DNA from: Chitinophaga niabensis
Lineage (GTDB): Bacteria > Bacteroidota > Bacteroidia > Chitinophagales > Chitinophagaceae
DNA length: 64,000 nt
Reading direction: 5' to 3'
Assembly: GCF_039545795.1 (NCBI RefSeq)
Contig: NZ_CP154260.1
Coordinates: 5,647,001 to 5,711,000, forward strand
The notes below the pieces were generated by a model. The model made no database searches and was not told the origin of the DNA. It was given only the letters and a program-made list of their open reading frames with translations. This document shows positions 1 through 8,069 of this stretch, piece by piece. The translations under genes and the position numbers were made by a program. Numbering within the stretch: the stretch's first letter is position 1; each line of letters begins with the position of its first letter.

Positions 1-294
1 CTCTCAGGTTACCGGAACCGCTTATGTCAAAAGCGCATTTTATATCATTGGAAACAAGGGCACACAAGGTCTTTGATTTTACTATACGGCAATATTATGT
101 CATTCCCGCTGGAAAATATTGCACGCAGATTACAATTGAAAGCGCAGGAATATACAATCCTTTGCCATCGGATGTTTGCGCATAAAATGTTTCCGGATGT
201 GGTAAATTCTTTTCCGCATCTGAGGGCTTGCTTCTCCTTCTCAGGTAAGCTTTTCTCCGTAGCAGGTGTAGCGGAAAGCGGAACTTTGCTTTTT
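1..294 (+). other. leader region before the first TonB receptor
   Basis: No gene is supported here. The frame of the downstream receptor is open back to the window edge, but the residues upstream of 295 do not resemble a receptor extension, whereas 295 begins a clean signal peptide. This makes the stretch a probable 5' leader or the edge of an intergenic region. I could not assign a riboswitch family; it lacks the B12-box core that is obvious at 37767. Confidence 0.4.
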
Positions 295-2367
295 ATGAAA
301 AGGATCATCCTGCTACTATTATTCCCTGTTGTTACCGCTCAGGCGCAAGATACCAACATTAAGTCCCTTCAAACCGTTACCATCACCCATCAATTATATA
401 AAAAGCAGGATGATGTGATCGATATAAAAAAGGTAGCGAATCCCATTACCATCATTGATAAAAAAACCATCCGGATGATGGGCAGCCGCAGACTGGATGA
501 AGTATTACGTGAACAAACGGGCATGGCTATGGTAAATGACCTCGGTTCGGGGAACCGCAGCCTGGGCATACAAATGCAGGGGTTCAGTTCTGAATACATC
601 CTGATACTCATTAATGGCCAGCCCATGACAGGCCGTTTCAATGGCAACTTTGATCTCTCCCGCATCAGTGTATCGGATATTGAAAGGATAGAAGTGATCA
701 AAGGCGCCGCCAGTAGTTTATATGGAAGTGAAGCCATGGGGGGCGTGATCAATATTATCACCAAACAAACGGTTACAGATCCGCAGGCTACTGCCAGCCT
801 GCTATATGGTACTTATAATACACTGGATGCCACCCTGCAGGGAGAAGCTCCTTTTACCCGCGGCTCCGTGAACATCTCCGGTAATTATTATAAAACAGAG
901 GGTTTCAACGTCAACACCCAATACCTAAAAGAAGGGCAGACATCTCCTCCCTATCACAGCATTAACCTGCAGGGGCGTGCGCATTATAAACTAAGTGATA
1001 AAAGTTCCCTCTACCTCAGCAGCAGGCTGGCAGACCGGCATTCTGTAATGGACCGTTCCTATGGTGCCCAGCCCTTTTCCGATCTGCTGGATGAAAAAGA
1101 TTTCAATACCGCCCTTTCACTCAACACCAATTTAAAAAACGGCTGGCGTTTATTAAGCCGTTACTATATCACCCACTATAAAACAGAACAGGCGGTACAT
1201 ATTGTGGAAACCGGAAAGGAACTACAGCGGAATGTTTTCTCGCAGGTGATCAACCGCCTGGAAATACAGGCAGCAAAAGACCTGCTCCCTGGGAAACTCG
1301 CTTTCACCGGGGGCCTGGGAGGAGACCATCAGCAAATGATCTATAACATGTATAACTACTTCGGTTATGCGCAACTGAATTATAATCCCAAACCCGCCTA
1401 TAGTTTCATTGCCGGATTACGGTACGATGGGAATAATGTATATGGCGGGAAGTTGAATCCTAGTCTTGGTGCCACCTGGTCTCCTGCTGCCTGGGTAAAG
1501 ATCAAAACTTCTTTGGGCAGAGGTTTTAAATCTCCTACCTATGCGCAGATGTACCAGGTGTTCACCAATATCACACAGGGATACACGGTGATCGGCGCCA
1601 ATAATTTTGAAGAGAAAATAGCAGAACTGCAAAAGGCAGGGCTCGTACAACAGGTATGGGCCAATGCTGCCGGCATCCGTGACCTGGAACCGGAAACTTC
1701 CACCTCATTCAATTTGGGCGCTAAATTCTCTTTCGCTAAAACAGTGGAGCTGGACGTTAACGGTTTCTACAACAAGATCGATAACCTCATAAATACGGAA
1801 CAGGTGGGGATCAGTAAAAACGGACAACAGATCTTTTCCTATTTCAACCTGAAAGATATTTATACCAGCGGTGTGGAAGCTGGTATCAAATACAGCCCGC
1901 TGAAACATTTAGTACTGAGCGCAGGTTACCAATACCTCATTGCTAAAAACAGGGAGATGGAAGATAACATTGGCCATACCACCGTAAGAAGCCCTGAAGG
2001 TATCCGCCCCGCCCGCAGCAGTGATTACTTTGGATTACCCAACAGAAGTAAACACATGTTCAATGTACAGGCATATTACGCATACAAACCCTGGGGCCTC
2101 TCAGCTTCTGTACGTGCCGGATACAGAGGTAAGTATGGTTTCCTGGACATCGACAATAACGGATACATCGATCGGTACGATGTATTTGTGAACGGATATA
2201 CGCTCCTGAATGCCTCCATTCAGAAAACATTGTTCCGCGATATGTTAACCCTCCGTTTCACGGTAGATAATATCACCGATCATACAGATTACCTCATGCC
2301 TTCACAACCAGGCAGGATGCTGATGGGCGGGTTTATTTTTAACCTGCGCAAAAATTCAGTAAATTAG
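295..2367 (+). CDS. TonB-dependent outer-membrane receptor (BtuB/FepA/heme-receptor type)
   Basis: Outer-membrane beta-barrel importer powered by TonB/ExbBD, 690 aa from ATG 295. The start is chosen because residues 1-18 form a signal peptide (MKRIILLLLF, cleaved after AQA). A plug domain follows at about residues 45-155, with the typical GSRRLDEVL, RIEVIKGAASSLYGSEAMGG and VINIITK blocks, then a long barrel rich in alternating aromatic residues. There is no N-terminal carboxypeptidase-like domain, so it is not a SusC. The plug resembles those of heme, siderophore and cobalamin receptors, but the substrate cannot be decided from sequence. No partner periplasmic or ABC genes are adjacent. The nearest downstream gene is a tiny membrane protein 17 nt away. 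Confidence 0.88.
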   Translation: MKRIILLLLFPVVTAQAQDTNIKSLQTVTITHQLYKKQDDVIDIKKVANPITIIDKKTIRMMGSRRLDEVLREQTGMAMVNDLGSGNRSLGIQMQGFSSEYILILINGQPMTGRFNGNFDLSRISVSDIERIEVIKGAASSLYGSEAMGGVINIITKQTVTDPQATASLLYGTYNTLDATLQGEAPFTRGSVNISGNYYKTEGFNVNTQYLKEGQTSPPYHSINLQGRAHYKLSDKSSLYLSSRLADRHSVMDRSYGAQPFSDLLDEKDFNTALSLNTNLKNGWRLLSRYYITHYKTEQAVHIVETGKELQRNVFSQVINRLEIQAAKDLLPGKLAFTGGLGGDHQQMIYNMYNYFGYAQLNYNPKPAYSFIAGLRYDGNNVYGGKLNPSLGATWSPAAWVKIKTSLGRGFKSPTYAQMYQVFTNITQGYTVIGANNFEEKIAELQKAGLVQQVWANAAGIRDLEPETSTSFNLGAKFSFAKTVELDVNGFYNKIDNLINTEQVGISKNGQQIFSYFNLKDIYTSGVEAGIKYSPLKHLVLSAGYQYLIAKNREMEDNIGHTTVRSPEGIRPARSSDYFGLPNRSKHMFNVQAYYAYKPWGLSASVRAGYRGKYGFLDIDNNGYIDRYDVFVNGYTLLNASIQKTLFRDMLTLRFTVDNITDHTDYLMPSQPGRMLMGGFIFNLRKNSVN

Positions 2368-2384
2368 GGTACAAACTGTAACCC

Positions 2385-2504
2385 ATGAACAAATTTATCA
2401 GAGCATTGATTGCCGGATATGGCGCAAAGAAATTAGGTGGTGGTTGTCTTGGTACGGTGGTGGTCTTCATTATTATCTATCTCGCGCTGGGCCATTGCGG
2501 CTAA
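2385..2504 (+). CDS. 39-residue small membrane protein
   Basis: A short reading frame starts with ATG 17 nt after the receptor stop and encodes 39 aa. It has a basic N-terminus (MNKFIRALIAG), a Gly-rich turn with three consecutive Gly and a Cys, and a clear hydrophobic helix (TVVVFIIIYLALG), ending in HCG. The positive-inside arrangement and single transmembrane segment suggest an inner-membrane peptide. Location in the same direction directly behind the receptor suggests co-transcription. I do not recognise a family. It is supported by composition and position only. Confidence 0.45.
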   Translation: MNKFIRALIAGYGAKKLGGGCLGTVVVFIIIYLALGHCG

Positions 2505-2555
2505 GCAAACCCTTTGGCACAATATTTTAGCCTTATATGGTGAATTGTGCCCACC

Positions 2556-3035
2556 ATGGAATTTAACGAAGAAAAGATCAGGCTGATCAAAGATTACCTG
2601 TTGCAGCATCAACAAACCGTTGCTGTAGCGGAAAGTGTTACCTCTGGATTGTTGCAGTTTGCCCTCTCAAGCGCAGACGATGCCCTTCATTTCTTCCAGG
2701 GTGGTCTCACGGCCTATAACCTTGGCCAGAAAGCAAGACAACTACATATTGAACCCATCCATGCTGCCCGCTGTAACTGTGCAGATGGGAAAGTAGCGGC
2801 TGAAATGGCCGTAAATGTTACGCAATTATTCTCCAGCCACTGGGGTATCAGCATTACCGGATATGCTACGCCCGTTCCGGAATCAGGCAATCAGTTGTTT
2901 GCCTATTATGCCATCGCGCAGAAAGACAAAGTGATCGCGTCCGGAAAAATGCAGGAAGGAAAAGGTACGGCAAAGGAAGTGCAGCTGTATTATGTGAATT
3001 CGGTATTGGGGGCATTTCTCAAACTATTGGGGTAA
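2556..3035 (+). CDS. CinA C-terminal / PncC-like nicotinamide-nucleotide amidohydrolase
   Basis: A 159-residue stand-alone CinA_C domain. Family members deamidate nicotinamide mononucleotide to nicotinate mononucleotide in NAD salvage. The family signature near the N-terminus (AESxTxG) is present as AESVTSG at residues 25-31, with the presumed catalytic Ser at 27. GGLTAYN and SITGYATP correspond to the other conserved blocks. The Cys of the usual AESCTGG is replaced by Val, and the second Gly by Ser, so the protein is a divergent member and activity is not certain. ATG 2556 is preferred over an in-frame GTG nine bases upstream. The N-terminal molybdopterin-binding half of full CinA is absent, as in PncC. 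Confidence 0.75.
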   Translation: MEFNEEKIRLIKDYLLQHQQTVAVAESVTSGLLQFALSSADDALHFFQGGLTAYNLGQKARQLHIEPIHAARCNCADGKVAAEMAVNVTQLFSSHWGISITGYATPVPESGNQLFAYYAIAQKDKVIASGKMQEGKGTAKEVQLYYVNSVLGAFLKLLG

Positions 3036-3146
3036 TATTTCTACACTTAAACAGTAACAACCATGAAAACGAAGAAAAATGAAGTGGAGTATAATTTGCT
3101 GGATGTTTTAAATGTTTTTATTTATAAACCCATTAAAAAAAGTATC

Positions 3147-3593
3147 ATGGCAAAGTATTCAAAAAAAGCAGGAGACAAGGTGGAAAGGGCCATGCACGAA
3201 ATGCATGAAGGGAAACTGAGGAGTGGTAGCAAGAAAGGCCCGAAAGTAACCAGCCGTAAACAGGCTATTGCAATCGGATTGTCTGAAGCAAGAGAAGAAG
3301 GAGCCAAGGTCCCAAAGAAAGCTGCAGCGAAGAAAGCTACTGGTAAAAAAGCGGTGGCTAAAAAGGCCACTGCAAAAAAAGCAACTGGCAAAAAAGCAAC
3401 AGGTAAAAAGGCAACGGCGAAGAAAGCAACAAGCAAAAAAGCTACGGCTAAAAAAGCGACAGGAAAAAGAGCTACAGCTAAAAGGGCAACTGCAAAGAAA
3501 GCTACAGCTAAAAGAGCAACCGGCAAGAAAGCAACTGCAAAGAAAGCCACCGCTAAAAGAGCAACTGCTAAACGGGCTGCCAAAAAGAAATAA
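3147..3593 (+). CDS. DUF6496-type protein with histone-H1-like Lys/Ala tail
   Basis: Small basic protein of 148 aa. Residues 1-60 ([19 protein letters not shown], then [17 protein letters not shown]) match the short Bacteroidota DUF6496 family. The remaining residues are a low-complexity tail of about 17 pentads of the type [15 protein letters not shown], like eukaryotic H1 and bacterial Hc1-like tails. This points to a nucleoid-associated protein that binds DNA electrostatically. ATG 3147 is chosen because the family begins at MAKY; an in-frame ATG at 3063 would add an unrelated AT-rich leader. The 15-base coding repeat makes the tail prone to length variation by slippage. Confidence 0.8.
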   Translation: MAKYSKKAGDKVERAMHEMHEGKLRSGSKKGPKVTSRKQAIAIGLSEAREEGAKVPKKAAAKKATGKKAVAKKATAKKATGKKATGKKATAKKATSKKATAKKATGKRATAKRATAKKATAKRATGKKATAKKATAKRATAKRAAKKK

Positions 3594-3695
3594 GAAAATC
3601 CATCTTGAAAATTGAAAATACCCGGGCGCAACCGCTGTGAAAAATGGTGGTTGCGCCATCTCACCTAACTATATAGCTCAACAAATAACGGAAAT

Positions 3696-4577
3696 ATGTC
3701 AAGGCAAATTTTAAATAAAACAGTTAAAGTTGACGGCATTGATATTTTCTACCGGGAAGCCGGAGACAAAAAGAATCCGGCATTACTACTGCTCCCTGGA
3801 TTCCCCACTACATCGATCATGTTTAAAAATCTGATGACAGCACTATCGGACAGGTTTTATCTCGTTGCGCCGGATTTCCCCGGATTTGGGTTCAGTGCCT
3901 TCCCGGACAGGGAATTCTTTGAATATACCTTCAGGAATATAGCAGCATACATGGATAAATTCACGGATGCCATCAACCTGAAACGCTTTACTATCTTTCT
4001 CCATGACTACGGATCTGTTATTGGCCTCCGAATGTGCGTGAACCATCCGGAAAAGATAGAGCGGATCATTGTCCAAAACGGCAATGCATATGAGGAAGGG
4101 ATTGGCCCGGAATGGGATGAGTATAAAGAATACTGGGAAAACCCCACAGCTGAAAAGAAGAAAAAACTCTCCGAATTCATTAGTGCAAAAGGTGTGAAGG
4201 GCCAATATACCTGGGGCTTACCTGAAGAATTATTACCCACCGTGAGTCCTGAATTGTGGATGCTTGACTGGGCTTTCATTAAACGGCCCGGTAACCGTGA
4301 AATGCAGTTTGAGTTGAACTGTGATTATAGGGATAATATTAAAATGTTCCCGGTCTTCCAGGAATACTTCCGTACTCACCAACCACCTGCCCTGATCATA
4401 TGGGGTAAGTATGATGTTTTCTTTAGTATAAATGAACCTCCCTGTTACAAGAGAGACCTGCCCGATGCCGAGATCCATATGGTCGATGGTGGCCACTGGG
4501 CATTGGAAACAAACTTCGATGAGGTATTAACGCTTATAGATAATTTCCTCAACACTAAAATACCTGGTGAACACTAA
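3696..4577 (+). CDS. alpha/beta hydrolase, haloalkane dehalogenase / epoxide hydrolase-like
   Basis: Cytosolic alpha/beta-hydrolase of 293 aa. The oxyanion region is LLLPGFPTTS. The nucleophile elbow reads LHDYGSVIG (about residues 101-109), with Asp rather than Ser in the nucleophile position, as in haloalkane dehalogenases and epoxide hydrolases. IIWGKYDVFF carries the acid region and VDGGHWALE the catalytic His. There is no signal peptide. The Asp nucleophile argues against an esterase or lipase, but the actual substrate cannot be told from sequence. It is monocistronic, ending in a hairpin terminator shared with the convergent gene at 4620. Confidence 0.8.
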   Translation: MSRQILNKTVKVDGIDIFYREAGDKKNPALLLLPGFPTTSIMFKNLMTALSDRFYLVAPDFPGFGFSAFPDREFFEYTFRNIAAYMDKFTDAINLKRFTIFLHDYGSVIGLRMCVNHPEKIERIIVQNGNAYEEGIGPEWDEYKEYWENPTAEKKKKLSEFISAKGVKGQYTWGLPEELLPTVSPELWMLDWAFIKRPGNREMQFELNCDYRDNIKMFPVFQEYFRTHQPPALIIWGKYDVFFSINEPPCYKRDLPDAEIHMVDGGHWALETNFDEVLTLIDNFLNTKIPGEH

Positions 4578-4597
4578 TCCATTCACCAGGTATTTTA
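4561..4597. terminator. bidirectional hairpin terminator
   Basis: An 11-bp perfect stem (TACCTGGTGAA at 4561-4571, TTCACCAGGTA at 4582-4592) spans the hydrolase stop codon. A T-rich run follows on each strand (TTTTAAT on plus, TTTTAG on minus). It separates the convergent genes ending at 4577 and 4620. Confidence 0.8.
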
Positions 4598-4619
4598 ATC
4601 AAAGTATCAAGAGGGAATG

Positions 4620-4901
4620 TTATTCCTCATCATCGTCATCATCATCCTCATCTTCTTCCAGCCACTCCATGTAAGAGTAATACCAGTCTTCCAATTCGTC
4701 TAATAACTCCTGCTTTTTTTCCGGCTCTCCATGAAAGTATTCTTCCACGTTATCAATTTCTTCCACAATATCGATATAAGCCATCTCTTCGTCTTCTTCT
4801 ACACGTTTGGCAAAGAACCGCGGTTTCTCCGTATGGAAGATGTATTCATTATCCGGATCTGTAACGGGATCATCTGCAATCATGAATTTAGGTAATGCCA
4901 T
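4620..4901 (-). CDS. small highly acidic conserved protein
   Basis: A 93-residue cytosolic protein beginning MALPKFMIADDPVTDPDNEY and ending in an almost pure Asp/Glu run (about 13 acidic residues). The middle contains FHTEKPRFFAKRVEE and several Tyr/Trp residues. It has no transmembrane segment or signal peptide. I recall proteins of this shape as conserved hypotheticals in Chitinophagaceae, but no function is known to me. A TAnnTTTG promoter lies upstream at 4935-4942 on the same strand, giving a leader of about 27 nt. The acidic tail could contact basic proteins or nucleic-acid-binding surfaces; that is speculation. Confidence 0.7.
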   Translation of the reverse strand: MALPKFMIADDPVTDPDNEYIFHTEKPRFFAKRVEEDEEMAYIDIVEEIDNVEEYFHGEPEKKQELLDELEDWYYSYMEWLEEDEDDDDDDEE

Positions 4902-4934
4902 TGGTCAAAATTTTAATTGATAACTAAAGGACTA

Positions 4935-4942
4935 CAAAAATA
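4935..4942 (-). promoter_or_regulatory. Bacteroidota -7 element for the acidic protein
   Basis: Minus-strand TATTTTTG matches TAnnTTTG, 33 nt upstream of the start at 4901. Its presence argues that the upstream start at 4942 for the divergent GntR gene is not used. Confidence 0.5.
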
Positions 4943-5011
4943 TGCAATATCTGATTAAGATATCCCCCCTTTTCGAATTAATTAACACATATAAACTTTC
5001 AGAAAAAAATG

Positions 5012-5019
5012 TAGCTTTG
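5012..5019 (+). promoter_or_regulatory. -7 element of the GntR gene
   Basis: TAGCTTTG matches TAnnTTTG. It lies 15 nt before ATG 5035 and directly upstream of the candidate operator at 5023-5038. It supports 5035 or 5038 as the translation start. Confidence 0.6.
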
Positions 5020-5022
5020 CAA

Positions 5023-5038
5023 ACATCTGATGATATGA
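5023..5038 (+). promoter_or_regulatory. candidate GntR operator, copy 1
   Basis: ACATCTGATGATATGA contains the 9-bp dyad CATC-T-GATG. It sits between the -7 element and the start codon, where a bound repressor would block initiation. It matches 14 of 16 bases of the sequence at 5730-5745 in front of the transporter gene. Confidence 0.45.
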
Positions 5039-5709
5039 TGACTACACCCGTAACATACGTAAAACGCAAAAACCTGGCGGACGAAGTAGCCGGCCACCTG
5101 CAGCAGCAGATCTGTTCAGGCAAATATGCCATTGGCCAGCAACTCCCCACGGAACCTGATCTCATGGCCCAGTTTGGTGTAGGCCGCTCCACTATCCGTG
5201 AAGCAGTAAGACTGCTGGTGAATGCAGGATTGGTAAGAGTGCAACAGGGCCTGGGCACTTTCATCATCTCTCACCAGACCATGGGAGAACCCCTCGCCCA
5301 ACGTTTTCACCGCGCTCACTTCCAGGACCTCAACGAAGTACGGCTGTTACTGGAAGTTAAGATTGCAGAGAAAGCAGCCCTCCACCGCACAAAAGACGAC
5401 ATCACACAAATGAAGGCCTTCCTTAAAAAGAGAGGCGAACATGCAAAAGCACAGAACGTGGACGCCTGTATGCAGGCGGACATCGACTTCCATACCAGCA
5501 TAGCCATGGCATCCAAGAATGAGATCATGGTAGATCTTTATAAAACCATCGCCACGCACCTGAAACAATCTTTCCGTGAAAGGTACGCAGATACCAAACC
5601 TTTCCTGGAATCGCAGGACCTGCACAAGTCGCTCCTGCAAAGCATTATAGATAAAGACTCCGCACAAGCGCTGCTGTGGGCAACCCGCATCAGCACCCAT
5701 GCGAAATGA
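5035..5709 (+). CDS. GntR/FadR-family transcriptional regulator
   Basis: DNA-binding regulator of 224 aa. An N-terminal winged helix-turn-helix (about residues 12-78: LADEVAGHLQQQI, QQLPTEPDLMAQFGVGRSTIREAVRLL, GLGTFI) is followed by an all-helical FCD effector domain (about 90-220). The FCD metal-site pattern is visible as DIDFHTSI and DLHKSLL. FCD regulators usually bind small acids or sugar derivatives. The gene precedes an Fsr-type MFS exporter by 41 nt, and both are preceded by near-identical 16-bp sequences. The simplest reading is a regulator that controls itself and the transporter. ATG 5035 is chosen because the promoter element lies at 5012; ATG 5038 is also possible. Confidence 0.88.
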   Translation: MMTTPVTYVKRKNLADEVAGHLQQQICSGKYAIGQQLPTEPDLMAQFGVGRSTIREAVRLLVNAGLVRVQQGLGTFIISHQTMGEPLAQRFHRAHFQDLNEVRLLLEVKIAEKAALHRTKDDITQMKAFLKKRGEHAKAQNVDACMQADIDFHTSIAMASKNEIMVDLYKTIATHLKQSFRERYADTKPFLESQDLHKSLLQSIIDKDSAQALLWATRISTHAK

Positions 5710-5729
5710 GATATTTTTTTGAATTCTAA

Positions 5730-5745
5730 ACATCAGATGATCTGA
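5730..5745 (+). promoter_or_regulatory. candidate GntR operator, copy 2
   Basis: ACATCAGATGATCTGA lies 5 nt before the transporter ATG and contains the perfect 13-bp dyad TCAGAT-G-ATCTGA (5733-5745). Fourteen of 16 bases are shared with the copy at 5023-5038. Confidence 0.45.
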
Positions 5746-5750
5746 CAACA

Positions 5751-6974
5751 ATGGAAACTGTACTTGAAGGCGAAGAGAAAAAGGCGACGCAGAACCTGGC
5801 CGAAAAAACCGTATTCTCCGTATTGCTGGCCCTCAGCTTTACACACCTGCTGAACGACACAATTCAATCTATCATTCCTGCCATCTACCCGATGGTGAAG
5901 GATTCCCTGCACCTGAGCTTCTCGCAGGTGGGATTGATCACCTTAACTTTCCAACTCTCTGCATCTATTCTGCAGCCCCTGGTTGGAATGTATACAGACA
6001 AAAGGCCGCAGCCTTATTCACTGGCCATTGGTATGTCTTTCACACTGATGGGCCTGTTATGCCTGGCTTTCGTACACACCTTCCCCATGGTATTGGTTTC
6101 CGTAGGATTGATCGGGATCGGCTCTGCGGTTTTTCATCCTGAAGCATCCCGGCTGGCTTATATGGCTTCCGGCGGCCAGCATGGCATGGCGCAATCTTTA
6201 TTCCAGGTAGGAGGTAATACAGGAAGTTCCCTCGGCCCGCTATTGGCTGCTGCTATCATTGTGCCCTTGGGCCAAACGCACATCGCCTGGTTTTCTATCG
6301 TAGCGCTGATAGCCATTGTGGTAATGCTCCGTATCAGCAAATGGTACCTCAGCAATACCCATCGCATCAAACCTAAAAAACAAAAGCTACAGGTAGAAAC
6401 CATCAAATTATCGAGAGGCCGGGTGATCTTTGCGCTGTTCATCCTCATGATCCTGATCTTCTCCAAGTACTTCTACATGGCAAGCCTTACCAGCTATTAT
6501 ACTTTCTACCTGATCGATAAATTCAATGTATCCGTGCAAAGTGCACAGGTATACCTCTTCATCTTCCTCTTTGCCATTGCAGCTGGAACTTTCATCGGAG
6601 GGCCTGTGGGAGACCGTATCGGCAGAAAATATGTGATCTGGATCTCCATCCTCGGTGTAGCACCTTTTGCATTGCTGATGCCACATGCCAATCTTTTCTG
6701 GACGGCCATCCTGAGTGTGTTCATTGGTGTGATCCTTTCTTCTGCGTTCTCTGCCATCCTTGTATATGCGCAGGAACTGGTGCCGGGGAAAGTAGGCATG
6801 ATTGCCGGTCTGTTCTTTGGATTTGCCTTTGGCATGGCCGGAGTGGGATCTGCACTGCTGGGAGAACTGGCAGACCGTACCAGCATTAATTATGTATACC
6901 AGGTATGTGCATACCTTCCCTTAATAGGATTATTAACAGGTTTCCTGCCCAATATTGAAAGAAAGAAGCAGTAA
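5751..6974 (+). CDS. MFS transporter, fosmidomycin-resistance (Fsr) family
   Basis: Inner-membrane major facilitator protein of 407 aa with about 12 transmembrane helices. The N-terminal block FTHLLNDTIQSIIPAIYP and the following LVGMYTDKRPQPYSLAIGM, FHPEASRLAYMASGGQHG and FQVGGNTGSSLGPL are hallmarks of the Fsr family, whose E. coli member exports fosmidomycin. GDRIGRKYV is the second-half MFS loop motif. The natural substrate here is unknown. The gene lies 41 nt downstream of a GntR regulator and probably forms an operon with it, with an extra candidate operator just before its start codon. Confidence 0.85.
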   Translation: METVLEGEEKKATQNLAEKTVFSVLLALSFTHLLNDTIQSIIPAIYPMVKDSLHLSFSQVGLITLTFQLSASILQPLVGMYTDKRPQPYSLAIGMSFTLMGLLCLAFVHTFPMVLVSVGLIGIGSAVFHPEASRLAYMASGGQHGMAQSLFQVGGNTGSSLGPLLAAAIIVPLGQTHIAWFSIVALIAIVVMLRISKWYLSNTHRIKPKKQKLQVETIKLSRGRVIFALFILMILIFSKYFYMASLTSYYTFYLIDKFNVSVQSAQVYLFIFLFAIAAGTFIGGPVGDRIGRKYVIWISILGVAPFALLMPHANLFWTAILSVFIGVILSSAFSAILVYAQELVPGKVGMIAGLFFGFAFGMAGVGSALLGELADRTSINYVYQVCAYLPLIGLLTGFLPNIERKKQ

Positions 6975-6980
6975 ATCAAT

Positions 6981-7016
6981 AACCGGCATATTGGCTACCT
7001 TTGCAATATGCCGGTT
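6981..7016. promoter_or_regulatory. 10-bp inverted repeat enclosing the yheT-like promoter and start codon
   Basis: AACCGGCATA (6981-6990) and TATGCCGGTT (7007-7016) are perfect inverted repeats. The 16-nt loop holds TACCTTTG (6996-7003), a TAnnTTTG promoter element. The right arm contains the ATG at 7008. It lacks a T-tract, so an operator or an RNA hairpin affecting the MFS 3' end is more likely than a terminator. Confidence 0.5.
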
Positions 7017-7973
7017 ATTAAAACACCAGATTATAAAGCGCCGATCCTCCTAAGGAACCGCCATCTGCTAACGATCTTTCCTTCCCTTTTCAGAAAGATC
7101 AAACCGGCTAATTATACCCGCACCCGCATCTCCACACAGGATAACGATTTTCTCGATCTTGATTTCAGCAAAACAGGCAGCGATCAGCTGGTAGTGATCC
7201 TCCATGGCCTGGAAGGCAATTCCCAACGGCAATACATCACCGGCATGGTACATATCTTTAATGAAGGAGGATATGATACGGTGTCTATGAACTTCAGAGG
7301 CTGCAGCGGAGAAAGTAACAAAGCCCTGCGCTTTTATCACAGTGGCGAAACAGGCGATCTACAAACAGTCATAGAACACCTGGAAGCCTCCCATCATTAC
7401 AAACGTATTCACCTGGTAGGCTTTTCCCTGGGTGGAAATGTAACACTCAAGTATGTGGGAGAAAGAGGCGCAGCTATTCCCGCTATCATAAGATCTGCCG
7501 TGGCCATCTCCGTTCCCTGCGATCTGAAAGACAGTTCCATTGAACTGGAGAAAAGGCATAACTTCATCTACATGAAACGTTTCATCCGCTCGCTCGGCCT
7601 GAAACTGGAAACCAAAGCCAAACAATATCCCAACGAAATATCACTGGACAATTTCGGCATCATCAAAAACTTTAAACAGTTCGATGACCGGTACACGGCT
7701 CCCATGCATGGATTCAAGGATGCTGAGGAATACTGGGCAAGGAACAGCTCCAAACAATTCCTCGAAAATATCCGCATCCCCACCTTGCTGATCAATGCAC
7801 TGGACGATCCTTTTTTAGGCAAAGGCAGTTTCCCATACAAGGAAGCAGATAACAATCCCTACTTATACCTGGAAACACCGGAAACCGGCGGGCATGTTGG
7901 GTTTGTAACGTTTACGGGAAAACATTACTGGTCTGAGAGAAGGGCTTTTCAGTTTATACATGACCATCCGTAG
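7008..7973 (+). CDS. YheT-like alpha/beta hydrolase
   Basis: A 321-residue hydrolase of the YheT/ABHD1-3 group. Conserved family segments are the N-terminal RNRHLLTIFPSLFR, the oxyanion region ILHGLEGNS, NFRGCSGE, the nucleophile elbow VGFSLGGNV (Ser about residue 140), the acid-region LINALDDPF and the catalytic His in GGHVGFV. YheT proteins are predicted hydrolases without an established substrate. No signal peptide or membrane segment is visible. A TAnnTTTG element at 6996-7003 lies only 4 nt before the ATG, so the transcript is nearly or completely leaderless if that promoter is used. Confidence 0.85.
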   Translation: MPVIKTPDYKAPILLRNRHLLTIFPSLFRKIKPANYTRTRISTQDNDFLDLDFSKTGSDQLVVILHGLEGNSQRQYITGMVHIFNEGGYDTVSMNFRGCSGESNKALRFYHSGETGDLQTVIEHLEASHHYKRIHLVGFSLGGNVTLKYVGERGAAIPAIIRSAVAISVPCDLKDSSIELEKRHNFIYMKRFIRSLGLKLETKAKQYPNEISLDNFGIIKNFKQFDDRYTAPMHGFKDAEEYWARNSSKQFLENIRIPTLLINALDDPFLGKGSFPYKEADNNPYLYLETPETGGHVGFVTFTGKHYWSERRAFQFIHDHP

Positions 7974-8069
7974 CAAGAATATTCTATCAGCGTCATCATC
8001 TATAACCATCCTTAATGATCGTTTCATAGCAGCGCGATTCATTCATGACCGCGGCAAATCAGCAACAGG

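Noticed and set aside
1..294. A receptor N-terminal extension, because the frame is open to the window edge
   Set aside because: The peptide upstream of residue 295's Met has no domain features, while 295 starts a standard signal peptide.
1..294. A cobalamin riboswitch before the first TonB receptor
   Set aside because: No B12 box or GCCACTG-type core is present, in contrast to the clear example at 37583.
3122..3664. Long minus-strand frames and a second plus-strand frame over the H1-like gene
   Set aside because: They are translations of the 15-base repeat in other frames, giving monotonous Ala/Val/Phe or Lys/Gln strings.
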